Source of the DNA: an uncultured Pelagibacteraceae bacterium
GTDB taxonomy: Bacteria; Pseudomonadota; Alphaproteobacteria; Pelagibacterales; Pelagibacteraceae
Length of the DNA: 64,000 nt
Direction of reading: 5' to 3'
Assembly (NCBI GenBank): GCA_902634455.1
Contig: CACPKQ010000003.1
Span: forward strand, 24,862 to 88,861
The translations under genes and the position numbers were made by a program. Positions 6,652-14,003 of this stretch are shown here, in pieces. Each line of letters begins with the position of its first letter. Position 1 is the first letter of the stretch. The notes under the pieces are model-generated. The model was given only the letters and a program-made list of their open reading frames with translations. It was not told the DNA's origin and did not search any database.

Positions 6652-7767
6652 TTATTGCCGAGGAAAATAATCCTTAAGACTACCCTCTCTGTACACATCG
6701 GCTGTACAGCAATGAAGTCCTCCACCAAATGCATAAGCATCTCGTAATTCAACTGGGACTACTTCCATGCCAAGTTTGTCTAATTGTTCAGCCTGATAAA
6801 CTTCACTTTTTTCTACACATACTGTCTTAGGATCTAAAACTAGTACATTCATAGATAACCAAACTGAAGAATAACACAGTTCAGGTGGTGTATTATGCGC
6901 AGGTTGAGCCGCATCAATTATTTTCCAATCATTATCTTCAAATAATTTTCTTTGTTCCTTAGGAAGTTTTCTTTGAGGATTATTAATTATTAATCCTTCT
7001 TTAATTGGAGTAAATGTAGCATCGATATGAATAGGATATGGATCTCCTGGAAAATTCACCGCATGTACCCTGTGGTCCTTAAAATGTCTTTTTAACCAAT
7101 CTATACCCTTTAAATTAGTAGTAAAACCGTGTTGTACTATTAAATCCTTGCCAAATCTTAAAACATCTGCAGCATCAAAAAGAGGTTCCTCTTCTGTTGT
7201 TACAAAAAATTTTTTTGCTGTCCATTCAAGTCTTTTTTGTATCCCGATTTTATCTGACAAATAATCTTTTCTATAATCAGCATCAGTTAATCTCGGTTTA
7301 GGAGCTGCCTCATGTTTCATATTGAGGTCTAAATTATAATAATTTTGAATAAGCGATCTATAGTTTAAATATTCAAACCATCTACATCTGTAGCTCATTG
7401 TTGCTTCTAACATTTCATTTCCAACTGTAAGAATTACATCTCTTGCTGGCATGCAACCAAACATACTACCTGTTTCCCAGTCAGGAGTAGATATTTTTTG
7501 ATTAAAATTTAATGGTTTTGGTCTGTCTACTTTTATACCTCTTTTTTCTAATATACTTACAAAATTATCAAGAAGCTCGTTTGCTTTATCAACCGTTTCT
7601 TTTGTTCTAGGACCATATTTTCCTTTCATATCAGAATCTTCTGGTACCTTAGCGTCAAGCGCTGGTTCAGGTGGAGGAATACAACACCCATCAGCTCTTC
7701 CTACTATGACATGTTTTAAAGGATCCCACTCATTCCAGCTATTAACAATGATTTTTTCTTTACTCAT
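6652..7767 (-). CDS. Glycine (scyllo-inosamine-type) amidinotransferase homologue
   Basis: At 371 residues this matches the L-arginine:glycine amidinotransferase family, which moves the amidino group of arginine to an amine such as glycine, giving guanidinoacetate and ornithine. Family motifs are MFGCMPARD (near 104), FDAADVLRFGKD (near 197), PIHIDATF (near 246) and GGGLHCCTADV at 348-358. By comparison with the animal enzyme the nucleophile should be Cys353 in the HC pair and the helper His lies in PIHIDATF. The amine acceptor cannot be fixed from sequence. The gene is followed by a glycosyltransferase gene and preceded by an EamA transporter gene with an 8-base gap, suggesting transport of a substrate or product. 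Confidence 0.88.
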   Translation of the reverse strand: MSKEKIIVNSWNEWDPLKHVIVGRADGCCIPPPEPALDAKVPEDSDMKGKYGPRTKETVDKANELLDNFVSILEKRGIKVDRPKPLNFNQKISTPDWETGSMFGCMPARDVILTVGNEMLEATMSYRCRWFEYLNYRSLIQNYYNLDLNMKHEAAPKPRLTDADYRKDYLSDKIGIQKRLEWTAKKFFVTTEEEPLFDAADVLRFGKDLIVQHGFTTNLKGIDWLKRHFKDHRVHAVNFPGDPYPIHIDATFTPIKEGLIINNPQRKLPKEQRKLFEDNDWKIIDAAQPAHNTPPELCYSSVWLSMNVLVLDPKTVCVEKSEVYQAEQLDKLGMEVVPVELRDAYAFGGGLHCCTADVYREGSLKDYFPRQ

Positions 7768-7775
7768 TTTTGTAA

Positions 7776-8681
7776 TTAATTTAGACCAATAAACCTTTTA
7801 TTGCTTTGCATAAGTAAACTATAATAAAATATTGAAACAAAAATTAAAAATCCACCAATAATAGTATTTGTGGAAGGTACTTCGTTGATTCCAAGCATAG
7901 GTAGCCAAACCCAAAAAATTCCTCCTACAACTTCTGTTAATGATAGTAGGGTAAGTTCAGCTGCAGGAATGCTTTTCGATCCTATTGAATACAATATTAA
8001 ACCTATACAAACTAATGTTCCATGAGTAGCAAATAATGCCTGATTTTTTCCTGAAGATAAAAAATTTAAATCTTTTGTAATTATAACCGTCATTGAAACT
8101 ATTGCACAAAATAAACCCGCTATAGCTACTGTAGTAAATTTTGGTGTTTCCTTTTTCCATCTAAGTGTTACAGAAAATACCGCAAAACCTGTTGCAGATA
8201 GCAGGCCAAACATTAAACCAAAAATAGAATCTTTTTGAATATTTCCTCCAGCCATAATTGTTATTCCCAAAGTAGCAATAAAAATTGCTATCCACACATT
8301 TAATGAAATTTTTTCTTTTAAAAATAAAAAACCTAATAGTGCTGCTATAAAAGGCATTGCTGCTAAACAAAGAAGTGTAATTGCAGCACTTGTATGTGTA
8401 ATAGACCAAATAAAAGTCATCATAGCTGAACCAAGGCCAATTCCTCCAAGCAAAGTTGGAAAACCTCCTTTAATGTAGTTTTTGTAAAATTCAAAACCTT
8501 CTTCTAGATATAAATATAAATTTAATAAAATAAAAATCACAATTCCTCTTGTAAACAAATACTGCCAAGGCACTGTTTCTGCTTGATCTATATGTCTTAC
8601 AACATATGGTCCAAAAGACCAAAATAATCCGGCAATTAATACAACTGGAATAGCTGATTTATGATTTTTTAATTCAAACAT
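7776..8681 (-). CDS. EamA/DMT-family transporter
   Basis: A 301-residue integral membrane protein with about ten hydrophobic segments arranged as two five-helix EamA repeats, as in drug/metabolite transporters that carry small metabolites or amino-acid derivatives. The first repeat contains the usual conserved stretch ending near FLFLKEKIS (residues 118-126). Substrate is unknown. It lies just upstream of the amidinotransferase gene in the same direction, so a guanidino compound, arginine or ornithine is a reasonable guess, not a demonstrated substrate. A second, distinct EamA gene is found at 27821-28681. Confidence 0.88.
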   Translation of the reverse strand: MFELKNHKSAIPVVLIAGLFWSFGPYVVRHIDQAETVPWQYLFTRGIVIFILLNLYLYLEEGFEFYKNYIKGGFPTLLGGIGLGSAMMTFIWSITHTSAAITLLCLAAMPFIAALLGFLFLKEKISLNVWIAIFIATLGITIMAGGNIQKDSIFGLMFGLLSATGFAVFSVTLRWKKETPKFTTVAIAGLFCAIVSMTVIITKDLNFLSSGKNQALFATHGTLVCIGLILYSIGSKSIPAAELTLLSLTEVVGGIFWVWLPMLGINEVPSTNTIIGGFLIFVSIFYYSLLMQSNKRFIGLN

Positions 8682-8726
8682 TTAGGCTTTTTAATACCTA
8701 TTTTAATTTTACTCAACTTAATTTCG

Positions 8727-9980
8727 TTACTTAATAAATAATTCATTAATACCTGTTGCTGTAAAACATTTAATCAAACTTCCATTTTTAAAAAGATTTT
8801 TACCGCTTGGAAAAAAACCCCAGGCATTTGATTTAGTAAAAGGATTAATTTTATAAGATTCTTGCCCTTTAAATATTTCAAATTCAGCTTGACCCTTATT
8901 TGAAAAATACAACCTTCCTTTAATAAATCTCGTATAATTTTTTTTCTTAATAAAAGTGCTTTTAATTCTAGCATTTATCGGTGTGTCTGCTTTTATGTCC
9001 ATAGATAAATATAAAAAAGGAAGTAAAAAAAACCTACAACATGCTGCTGAAGAAATAGGATTACCTGGTAATCCGAAAAAAACCATATTTTTTTTAAATC
9101 TAGCAAACATAATTGGTTTGCCAGGTCTTATTCTAGAACCTTTAAAGTATTTTTTTAATTTAAATTTTTTTATAATTTGAGGTACGAAATCAAACTTTCC
9201 AGCTGAAACTGCTCCTGAAGTAACTACCATATCTATATTATTTAACAAGTTGCTATTTATCTCTTTTTTAAACTTATCATGGTCATGATCACGTAAAATT
9301 TTTTTTACTTTAAATTCTACAGGAAAATTTTTAAAAAAAGATTTTAAATATTGACTGTTTGAATTTCTAACTTTCCACTCAGGAATTTTGTTGCTATTAG
9401 AAATTTCGTTACCAGTGGAATAAAAAACTATTCTAGGTTTCTTTTTTACTAAAATTTTTTCTATTCCCAAAGTTTTAAGTGCTAGTATATGATTTGGTTG
9501 AATAACTTGACCTTTGTTAATTATTTTTTGACCTTTTTTATAATCAGAACCAGAAAACCGTATATAATTATTTTTTTTAATTTTATTATTAATAATAATA
9601 TATTTTGGATTTTTTTTATTTGGATAGAATTTAGTTTTTTCGATTGGAATTACTGTGTCAAAAGGTTTTTTAATAATCGCACCAGTCATAACTTCAATGG
9701 AAGAAAATTTTTGAATTTTTTTTATCTTTGGATTTTCTCCTGCAGCTAAAACTTTTATTATCTTAAATTTTTTAATATTTTTTTTACTTAGTTTATTTGT
9801 TTCTTTTGAATTTATTGCAAATCCATCAAAGGCAGTATTGTTTGCAGCTGGATAATTATCTGGTGATATAATATTTATAGCAGAAATTCTATTTACTGCA
9901 TATTTTGATTTTACAATTTCAGTTTTAATATTAATTTTTGTTCTTTTAAAAATTTCTAATGCTTTGTTGTAAGAAATCAT
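8727..9980 (-). CDS. moeA: Molybdopterin molybdenumtransferase MoeA
   Basis: This 417-residue protein inserts molybdate into adenylated molybdopterin, the last common step of molybdenum cofactor synthesis. The order of elements fits MoeA: N-terminal NTAFDGFAI (about 47-55), a central insert domain, the MoCF-like domain with VVTSGAVSAGKFDFVP (near 256) and GLPGNPISSAACC (about 304-316). It is unusually lysine-rich even for this genome. It lies one base after mobA, so the pair is co-transcribed leftward. The nearby fdsA needs a molybdenum bis-guanine cofactor, which explains the location. Confidence 0.94.
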   Translation of the reverse strand: MISYNKALEIFKRTKINIKTEIVKSKYAVNRISAINIISPDNYPAANNTAFDGFAINSKETNKLSKKNIKKFKIIKVLAAGENPKIKKIQKFSSIEVMTGAIIKKPFDTVIPIEKTKFYPNKKNPKYIIINNKIKKNNYIRFSGSDYKKGQKIINKGQVIQPNHILALKTLGIEKILVKKKPRIVFYSTGNEISNSNKIPEWKVRNSNSQYLKSFFKNFPVEFKVKKILRDHDHDKFKKEINSNLLNNIDMVVTSGAVSAGKFDFVPQIIKKFKLKKYFKGSRIRPGKPIMFARFKKNMVFFGLPGNPISSAACCRFFLLPFLYLSMDIKADTPINARIKSTFIKKKNYTRFIKGRLYFSNKGQAEFEIFKGQESYKINPFTKSNAWGFFPSGKNLFKNGSLIKCFTATGINELFIK

Positions 9981-9981
9981 T

Positions 9982-10593
9982 TTATATTTTGTCTAAGTTT
10001 TTTTTTGCTTTTTCAAAATCTTCTTTGGTATTGATGTTCAAAAAACTATCAAATTTACTAGTATTAATATTAATTGTTTCAAAACCAATCTTATCAGCCC
10101 AAAACTCTACTTTTCTATAATTATTATTTATGTCTTCTTCTAAAATATTTAATAATTCTATAGACCAGAGTCCAAAAATATTATGTCTTTTTTCACCACT
10201 TTTAAAAAAAAATAATTTTTTGATTTTATCTTTTGATGCTTTTTTTAGTTCATTAATAATTTTAATCTCAAAAAAAGGGGTGTCACAAGGAAAGGTTGCA
10301 ATCCATGAATATTTTTTGTTTTCTTTTTTTATCCATTTCATTGCAGACAAAACACCAACTAATGGTCCTAGGTGTCCCTTAATACAATCTTGTATCACAA
10401 ATATATTTTTTTTATATCTTCCAAGTGATCGATTATTAGTCACAATTAAAATTTCTAAAAAATTCTTTTCTAATTTTGATAAAGTGTGATCGAGAAGTGT
10501 TTTATCTCCTAATTTTATTGAAGATTTATCTTCTCCAAATCTTCTAGATTTTCCACCTTCTAACACAACTCCTATGATATTGTTTTCGCTCAT
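9982..10593 (-). CDS. mobA: Molybdenum cofactor guanylyltransferase MobA
   Basis: A 203-residue nucleotidyltransferase that adds GMP to the molybdenum cofactor to make the guanine dinucleotide form. The signature loop LEGGKSRRFGEDKSSI at residues 12-27 binds GTP, and TFPCDTPF near 100 supplies the metal-binding aspartate. It is first in the leftward pair with moeA and divergent, with a 43-base gap, from the IscU-like gene that starts the formate dehydrogenase set. Formate dehydrogenases of this class use the guanine dinucleotide cofactor, so the job is consistent with the neighbours. Confidence 0.93.
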   Translation of the reverse strand: MSENNIIGVVLEGGKSRRFGEDKSSIKLGDKTLLDHTLSKLEKNFLEILIVTNNRSLGRYKKNIFVIQDCIKGHLGPLVGVLSAMKWIKKENKKYSWIATFPCDTPFFEIKIINELKKASKDKIKKLFFFKSGEKRHNIFGLWSIELLNILEEDINNNYRKVEFWADKIGFETININTSKFDSFLNINTKEDFEKAKKNLDKI

Positions 10594-10636
10594 AAAATTA
10601 AATATAAAATATTATTTTTTATTAAAATAAGTATAC

Positions 10637-11050
10637 ATGGATTTAGAAGTTTTAAAAATTGCATCAAATACCAAAAACCACAAAGTCCTTGATAATGTTA
10701 CTCATTTTTCAAAATTAAAAAATCCTATTTGTGGGGATGAAATGAATATAAGTTTAATAATTATAGATAAAAAAGTTAAAGATTTTGGATACCAATGTAA
10801 ATCGTGTATTTACTGCCAAGCTTCTGTGAGTTTATTATCAATAAAATCAATTAATAAGTCGACTGATAAAATTAAGAATTTACTAGAAATTGCTATAAGT
10901 TTTTTCGATAATAAGAAATCTTCTTTTCCTAGAGAATGGTCTATTTTCAATAAAATATTTAAAGAAAAAAATATTTCTAGAAAAGAATGTTTAATTTTAC
11001 CCTTTAAAACTCTTTCTAAAGCATTAAAGACTAAAAATGATAAAAAATAA
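10637..11050 (+). CDS. IscU/SufU-like iron-sulfur scaffold protein in the formate dehydrogenase operon
   Basis: This 137-residue protein has the three scaffold cysteines of the IscU/NifU N-terminal family: NPICGDE (Cys32), KSCIYCQAS (Cys57) and KECLILPF (Cys118). The ordering and spacing match SufU/IscU proteins that build [2Fe-2S] or [4Fe-4S] clusters before transfer. Extra cysteines at 54 and 60 flank the second ligand. It heads a rightward run with an HPP membrane protein, fdhD, fdsB and fdsA, whose products carry many Fe-S clusters, so a dedicated role in maturing that enzyme is a reasonable inference. It overlaps the next gene by 14 bases. Confidence 0.82.
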   Translation: MDLEVLKIASNTKNHKVLDNVTHFSKLKNPICGDEMNISLIIIDKKVKDFGYQCKSCIYCQASVSLLSIKSINKSTDKIKNLLEIAISFFDNKKSSFPREWSIFNKIFKEKNISRKECLILPFKTLSKALKTKNDKK

Positions 11051-11501
11051 TTTAAAAAAATCATTCATTGCAGGATTTTTTTCAACGATAACAATTGGCG
11101 TATTAACTCTTCTTACATACAAAACTACATATGGAGTATTTTTAATTGCATCTTTTGGTTCATCTATGGTCTTATTATATGGTTATCCTGAAAGCCCTTT
11201 TGCGCAACCAAAAAATATATTTTTTGGACACTTGCTGACAGCAATAATTGGATTATTTTTTTTATACCTTATTCCCTTGCCCATTTATATTCTATTACCT
11301 TTAGCTGTAGGTGCTGGAGTTGGGACTATGATTTTATTTAATGTCACTCATCCACCGGCTGGAGGAAATCCAATTATAGTTGTAATGGGAAGTGTATCTT
11401 TAGATTATATAATAAATCCAATAATAATTGGCTCATTTATAATCTTAATATTTGGAGTAGTTTTAAATCGACTTATTTTAAAAAAGAAATATCCTTCATA
11501 A
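11037..11501 (+). CDS. HPP-family membrane protein
   Basis: A 154-residue protein with four to five hydrophobic segments and the family signature THPPAGGNPI (about 103-112), after which the HPP family is named. Some plant members carry nitrite; bacterial substrates are mostly unknown. Here the gene is sandwiched between an Fe-S scaffold gene and fdhD in the formate dehydrogenase operon, and no FocA-type formate channel is seen nearby. That makes a small anion such as formate a testable guess. It overlaps the scaffold gene by 14 bases and abuts fdhD exactly. Confidence 0.85.
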   Translation: MIKNNLKKSFIAGFFSTITIGVLTLLTYKTTYGVFLIASFGSSMVLLYGYPESPFAQPKNIFFGHLLTAIIGLFFLYLIPLPIYILLPLAVGAGVGTMILFNVTHPPAGGNPIIVVMGSVSLDYIINPIIIGSFIILIFGVVLNRLILKKKYPS

Positions 11502-12344
11502 ATGGACATAAAGTATAACGTTACTAAATTAATAGACAATAATACCGAAGATATTAAAGACTCTGTGTCGGTAGAAGAACCTCTTGAAATGAGTTTAAAA
11601 TTCAAAATAAACGGTAAATGGCAGACTGAAATTTTATCAATTACAATGCGAACTCCTGGAAATGATGAAAATCTTATTTCTGGATTTCTTTTTAACGAAA
11701 GAATTATTCAAAATATAAACGAGATAGAAAATATTGAAAAAAAAGGAGAAAAGGTTGGTGATTACAATATTCAAAATAAAATAGAAGCAACTATTAATAA
11801 CTCAAAAAATATAGATATAGGAAAATTTAAAAGAAACTTCTTAACTAATTCCTCTTGTGGGGTATGTGGCAAAACATCTTTAGATACAATCGAAGTTATA
11901 AAGAATGAAAAATTAAATTTATCTTTTCCTAAAATTAATAAAAAAACTATTTTAAAATCACCTGAATTATTAATGAATGAACAATCTGAATTTTCAAAAA
12001 CAGGTGGAATTCATGCAAGCTCATTGATTGATAGCAAAGGAAATGTAATTGCCACCAGAGAAGATGTTGGAAGACATAATGCTTTAGATAAATTAATAGG
12101 GCATGTACACAAAAATAAATTAATTGATAACAGTTCTCAGTTTATTGCATGTTCTGGTAGGTTAAATTTTGAACTTGTTCAAAAAGGACTAATGTCAAAT
12201 ATAGGATTTATGGCAGGTGTAGGTGCACCTACAAGTCTTGCGATAGATTTGGCAAAACGATTTGGTATGACATTGTTAGGCTTTGTAAAAAAGAATAGTT
12301 TTAATATATATACCAATAAAGAAAGGGTTATATTAAAAAATTAA
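11502..12344 (+). CDS. fdhD: Formate dehydrogenase accessory sulfurtransferase FdhD
   Basis: At 280 residues this is the usual size for FdhD, which passes sulfur from a cysteine desulfurase to the molybdenum cofactor so that formate dehydrogenase becomes active. The catalytic cysteine pair is in NSSCGVCGK (Cys119 and Cys122). Other family stretches are ATREDVGRHNALDK (about 184-197) and VGAPTSLAIDLA near 239. It starts directly after the HPP gene stop and is followed without a gap by fdsB, so the whole set is one transcript. Confidence 0.95.
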   Translation: MDIKYNVTKLIDNNTEDIKDSVSVEEPLEMSLKFKINGKWQTEILSITMRTPGNDENLISGFLFNERIIQNINEIENIEKKGEKVGDYNIQNKIEATINNSKNIDIGKFKRNFLTNSSCGVCGKTSLDTIEVIKNEKLNLSFPKINKKTILKSPELLMNEQSEFSKTGGIHASSLIDSKGNVIATREDVGRHNALDKLIGHVHKNKLIDNSSQFIACSGRLNFELVQKGLMSNIGFMAGVGAPTSLAIDLAKRFGMTLLGFVKKNSFNIYTNKERVILKN

Positions 12345-13997
12345 ATGTCAAAAAATATTAGTAAATTATCTGGTAGGATAGGATTAAAGAACAATTTGTT
12401 CCAAAAAATTTCTGAAAGATCTCTAAAATCAAAAAATGGTGAAGGTATGAAAGAGATTGCTGAAGAATACAATTTAGGCGTTTCAACAATTCATGGCGCT
12501 GAAAGTTTTTATGAATTTCTAAGACCAGAACATAGAGCAAAAAAAGCTTTTATTTGTAATGGTAGTGCTTGCATGTGTGCAGGAACTCAAGAAAAATTAA
12601 AAGATAAGCTAGAAACAAAGCTTGGAAAAGGAAAAGTGGGAGCAATGTTTTGTTTAGGGTATTGCTATGAAAATCGTGCTTTTCATTATGATGGTGAAAA
12701 TTATGCAGGCGAAGACATAAATAAAATAGATCAAATTATTAAAGGTGAAGAAATTAAACAAAATAAATTATTTTCGAAAAGTTTTGCAAGTACTAGTTTT
12801 TTAATGGATGATAAATTAGATAACTTAAATCAATTTAAATCTTTACTAGAAAAATATTTAAAAATAGATGGAAAAGAAATTATAAAAAATTTACTAGAGT
12901 CTAACCTCTGTGGAAGAGGTGGTGCTGCTTTTCCAACTGGAATGAAATGGGATTTTTGTGGTCAACAAAAAGCTAAAAAAAAATATGTAGTATGTAATGC
13001 TGATGAAGGTGACTCTGGTGCATTTTCAGATCGATATTTGCTTGAAGATCAACCACTAAAAGTATTGTTTGGAATGATAATATGTGGATATGTGATTGGT
13101 GGCGATGAGGGTGTGCTTTATATAAGAGGAGAATACCCCAAATCTATTGAATCAGTTAACGGATGCATAAATGAACTTAAAAAACAAAAATTGTTAGGTG
13201 AAAATATTTTAGGAACTAAATTTAATTTTAATATAAATATTTGTATTGGCCAAGGTGCATACATATGTGGTGAAGAAACTGCATTAATTGCATCTATAGA
13301 AGGAAGAAGAGCTGAAGTAGATGTCAGACCTCCCTTTCCAACTGTAGAAGGATTGTATAAAAAACCTACTGTCGTTAATAATGTTGAAACATTGGCAGCG
13401 GCAACAGGAATATTAATTAATGGATCGAAAAAATTTTCTGCAATTGGTAATAAAAAATCTGCTGGAACAAAACTAGTTTGTTTAGATAGTTTTTTCAAAA
13501 ATCCTGGTGTCTATGAAATTGATATGGGCACACCGATGAAAAAAATTTTCCATGAAATTGGAGGTGGATTTAAGGAATCTGTTAAAGCTCTACAAATAGG
13601 TGGTCCTTTAGGCGGCGTAGTTCCTGTTGAATTAGCAGAAAAGTTAAACTTAGATTTTCAAGAATTTACTAAAGCTGGATTTATGTTGGGACACGGAAGT
13701 ATTGTAAGCATACCTAAGGATTTTAATATGGTTGAATATATACATCATCTATTTGAGTTTACAGCAGAAGAGTCATGTGGAAAGTGTTTCCCGGGAAGAC
13801 TGGGTTCTTACAGAGGTAAAGAAATGTTTGATCAAGCTTTAAGTAAGAAAAATAAAATTCCCATCAAATTATTAAATGAATTATTAACAACTATGAAAAA
13901 GGGCTGTTTATGTGCCCTTTGTGGAGCTATACCTGTCCCAATAAGCAATATATTAAAATATTTTGGTGATGAAATGAAAAATGATATAAGTACCTAG
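12345..13997 (+). CDS. fdsB: NAD-dependent formate dehydrogenase beta subunit with fused NuoE-like domain
   Basis: This 550-residue diaphorase subunit passes electrons from formate oxidation to NAD. The N-terminal part is NuoE-like, with [2Fe-2S] cysteines at 71, 76, 103 and 107. The rest is NuoF-like: GRGGAAFPTGMKW (about 190-202), NADEGDSGAF and GAYICGEETALIASIEG bind FMN and NAD. Near the C-terminus the expected C-x2-C-x2-C is altered: SCGKCFPGR (Cys478, Cys481, Gly484) lacks the third cysteine, while a new cysteine appears in CLCALCGA (521, 523, 526). No separate FdsG gene is adjacent; the fused NuoE-like domain, including a helical region before Cys71, may replace it. It is preceded by fdhD and followed by fdsA after 6 bases. 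Confidence 0.92.
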   Translation: MSKNISKLSGRIGLKNNLFQKISERSLKSKNGEGMKEIAEEYNLGVSTIHGAESFYEFLRPEHRAKKAFICNGSACMCAGTQEKLKDKLETKLGKGKVGAMFCLGYCYENRAFHYDGENYAGEDINKIDQIIKGEEIKQNKLFSKSFASTSFLMDDKLDNLNQFKSLLEKYLKIDGKEIIKNLLESNLCGRGGAAFPTGMKWDFCGQQKAKKKYVVCNADEGDSGAFSDRYLLEDQPLKVLFGMIICGYVIGGDEGVLYIRGEYPKSIESVNGCINELKKQKLLGENILGTKFNFNINICIGQGAYICGEETALIASIEGRRAEVDVRPPFPTVEGLYKKPTVVNNVETLAAATGILINGSKKFSAIGNKKSAGTKLVCLDSFFKNPGVYEIDMGTPMKKIFHEIGGGFKESVKALQIGGPLGGVVPVELAEKLNLDFQEFTKAGFMLGHGSIVSIPKDFNMVEYIHHLFEFTAEESCGKCFPGRLGSYRGKEMFDQALSKKNKIPIKLLNELLTTMKKGCLCALCGAIPVPISNILKYFGDEMKNDIST

Positions 13998-14003
13998 AAT
14001 TAT

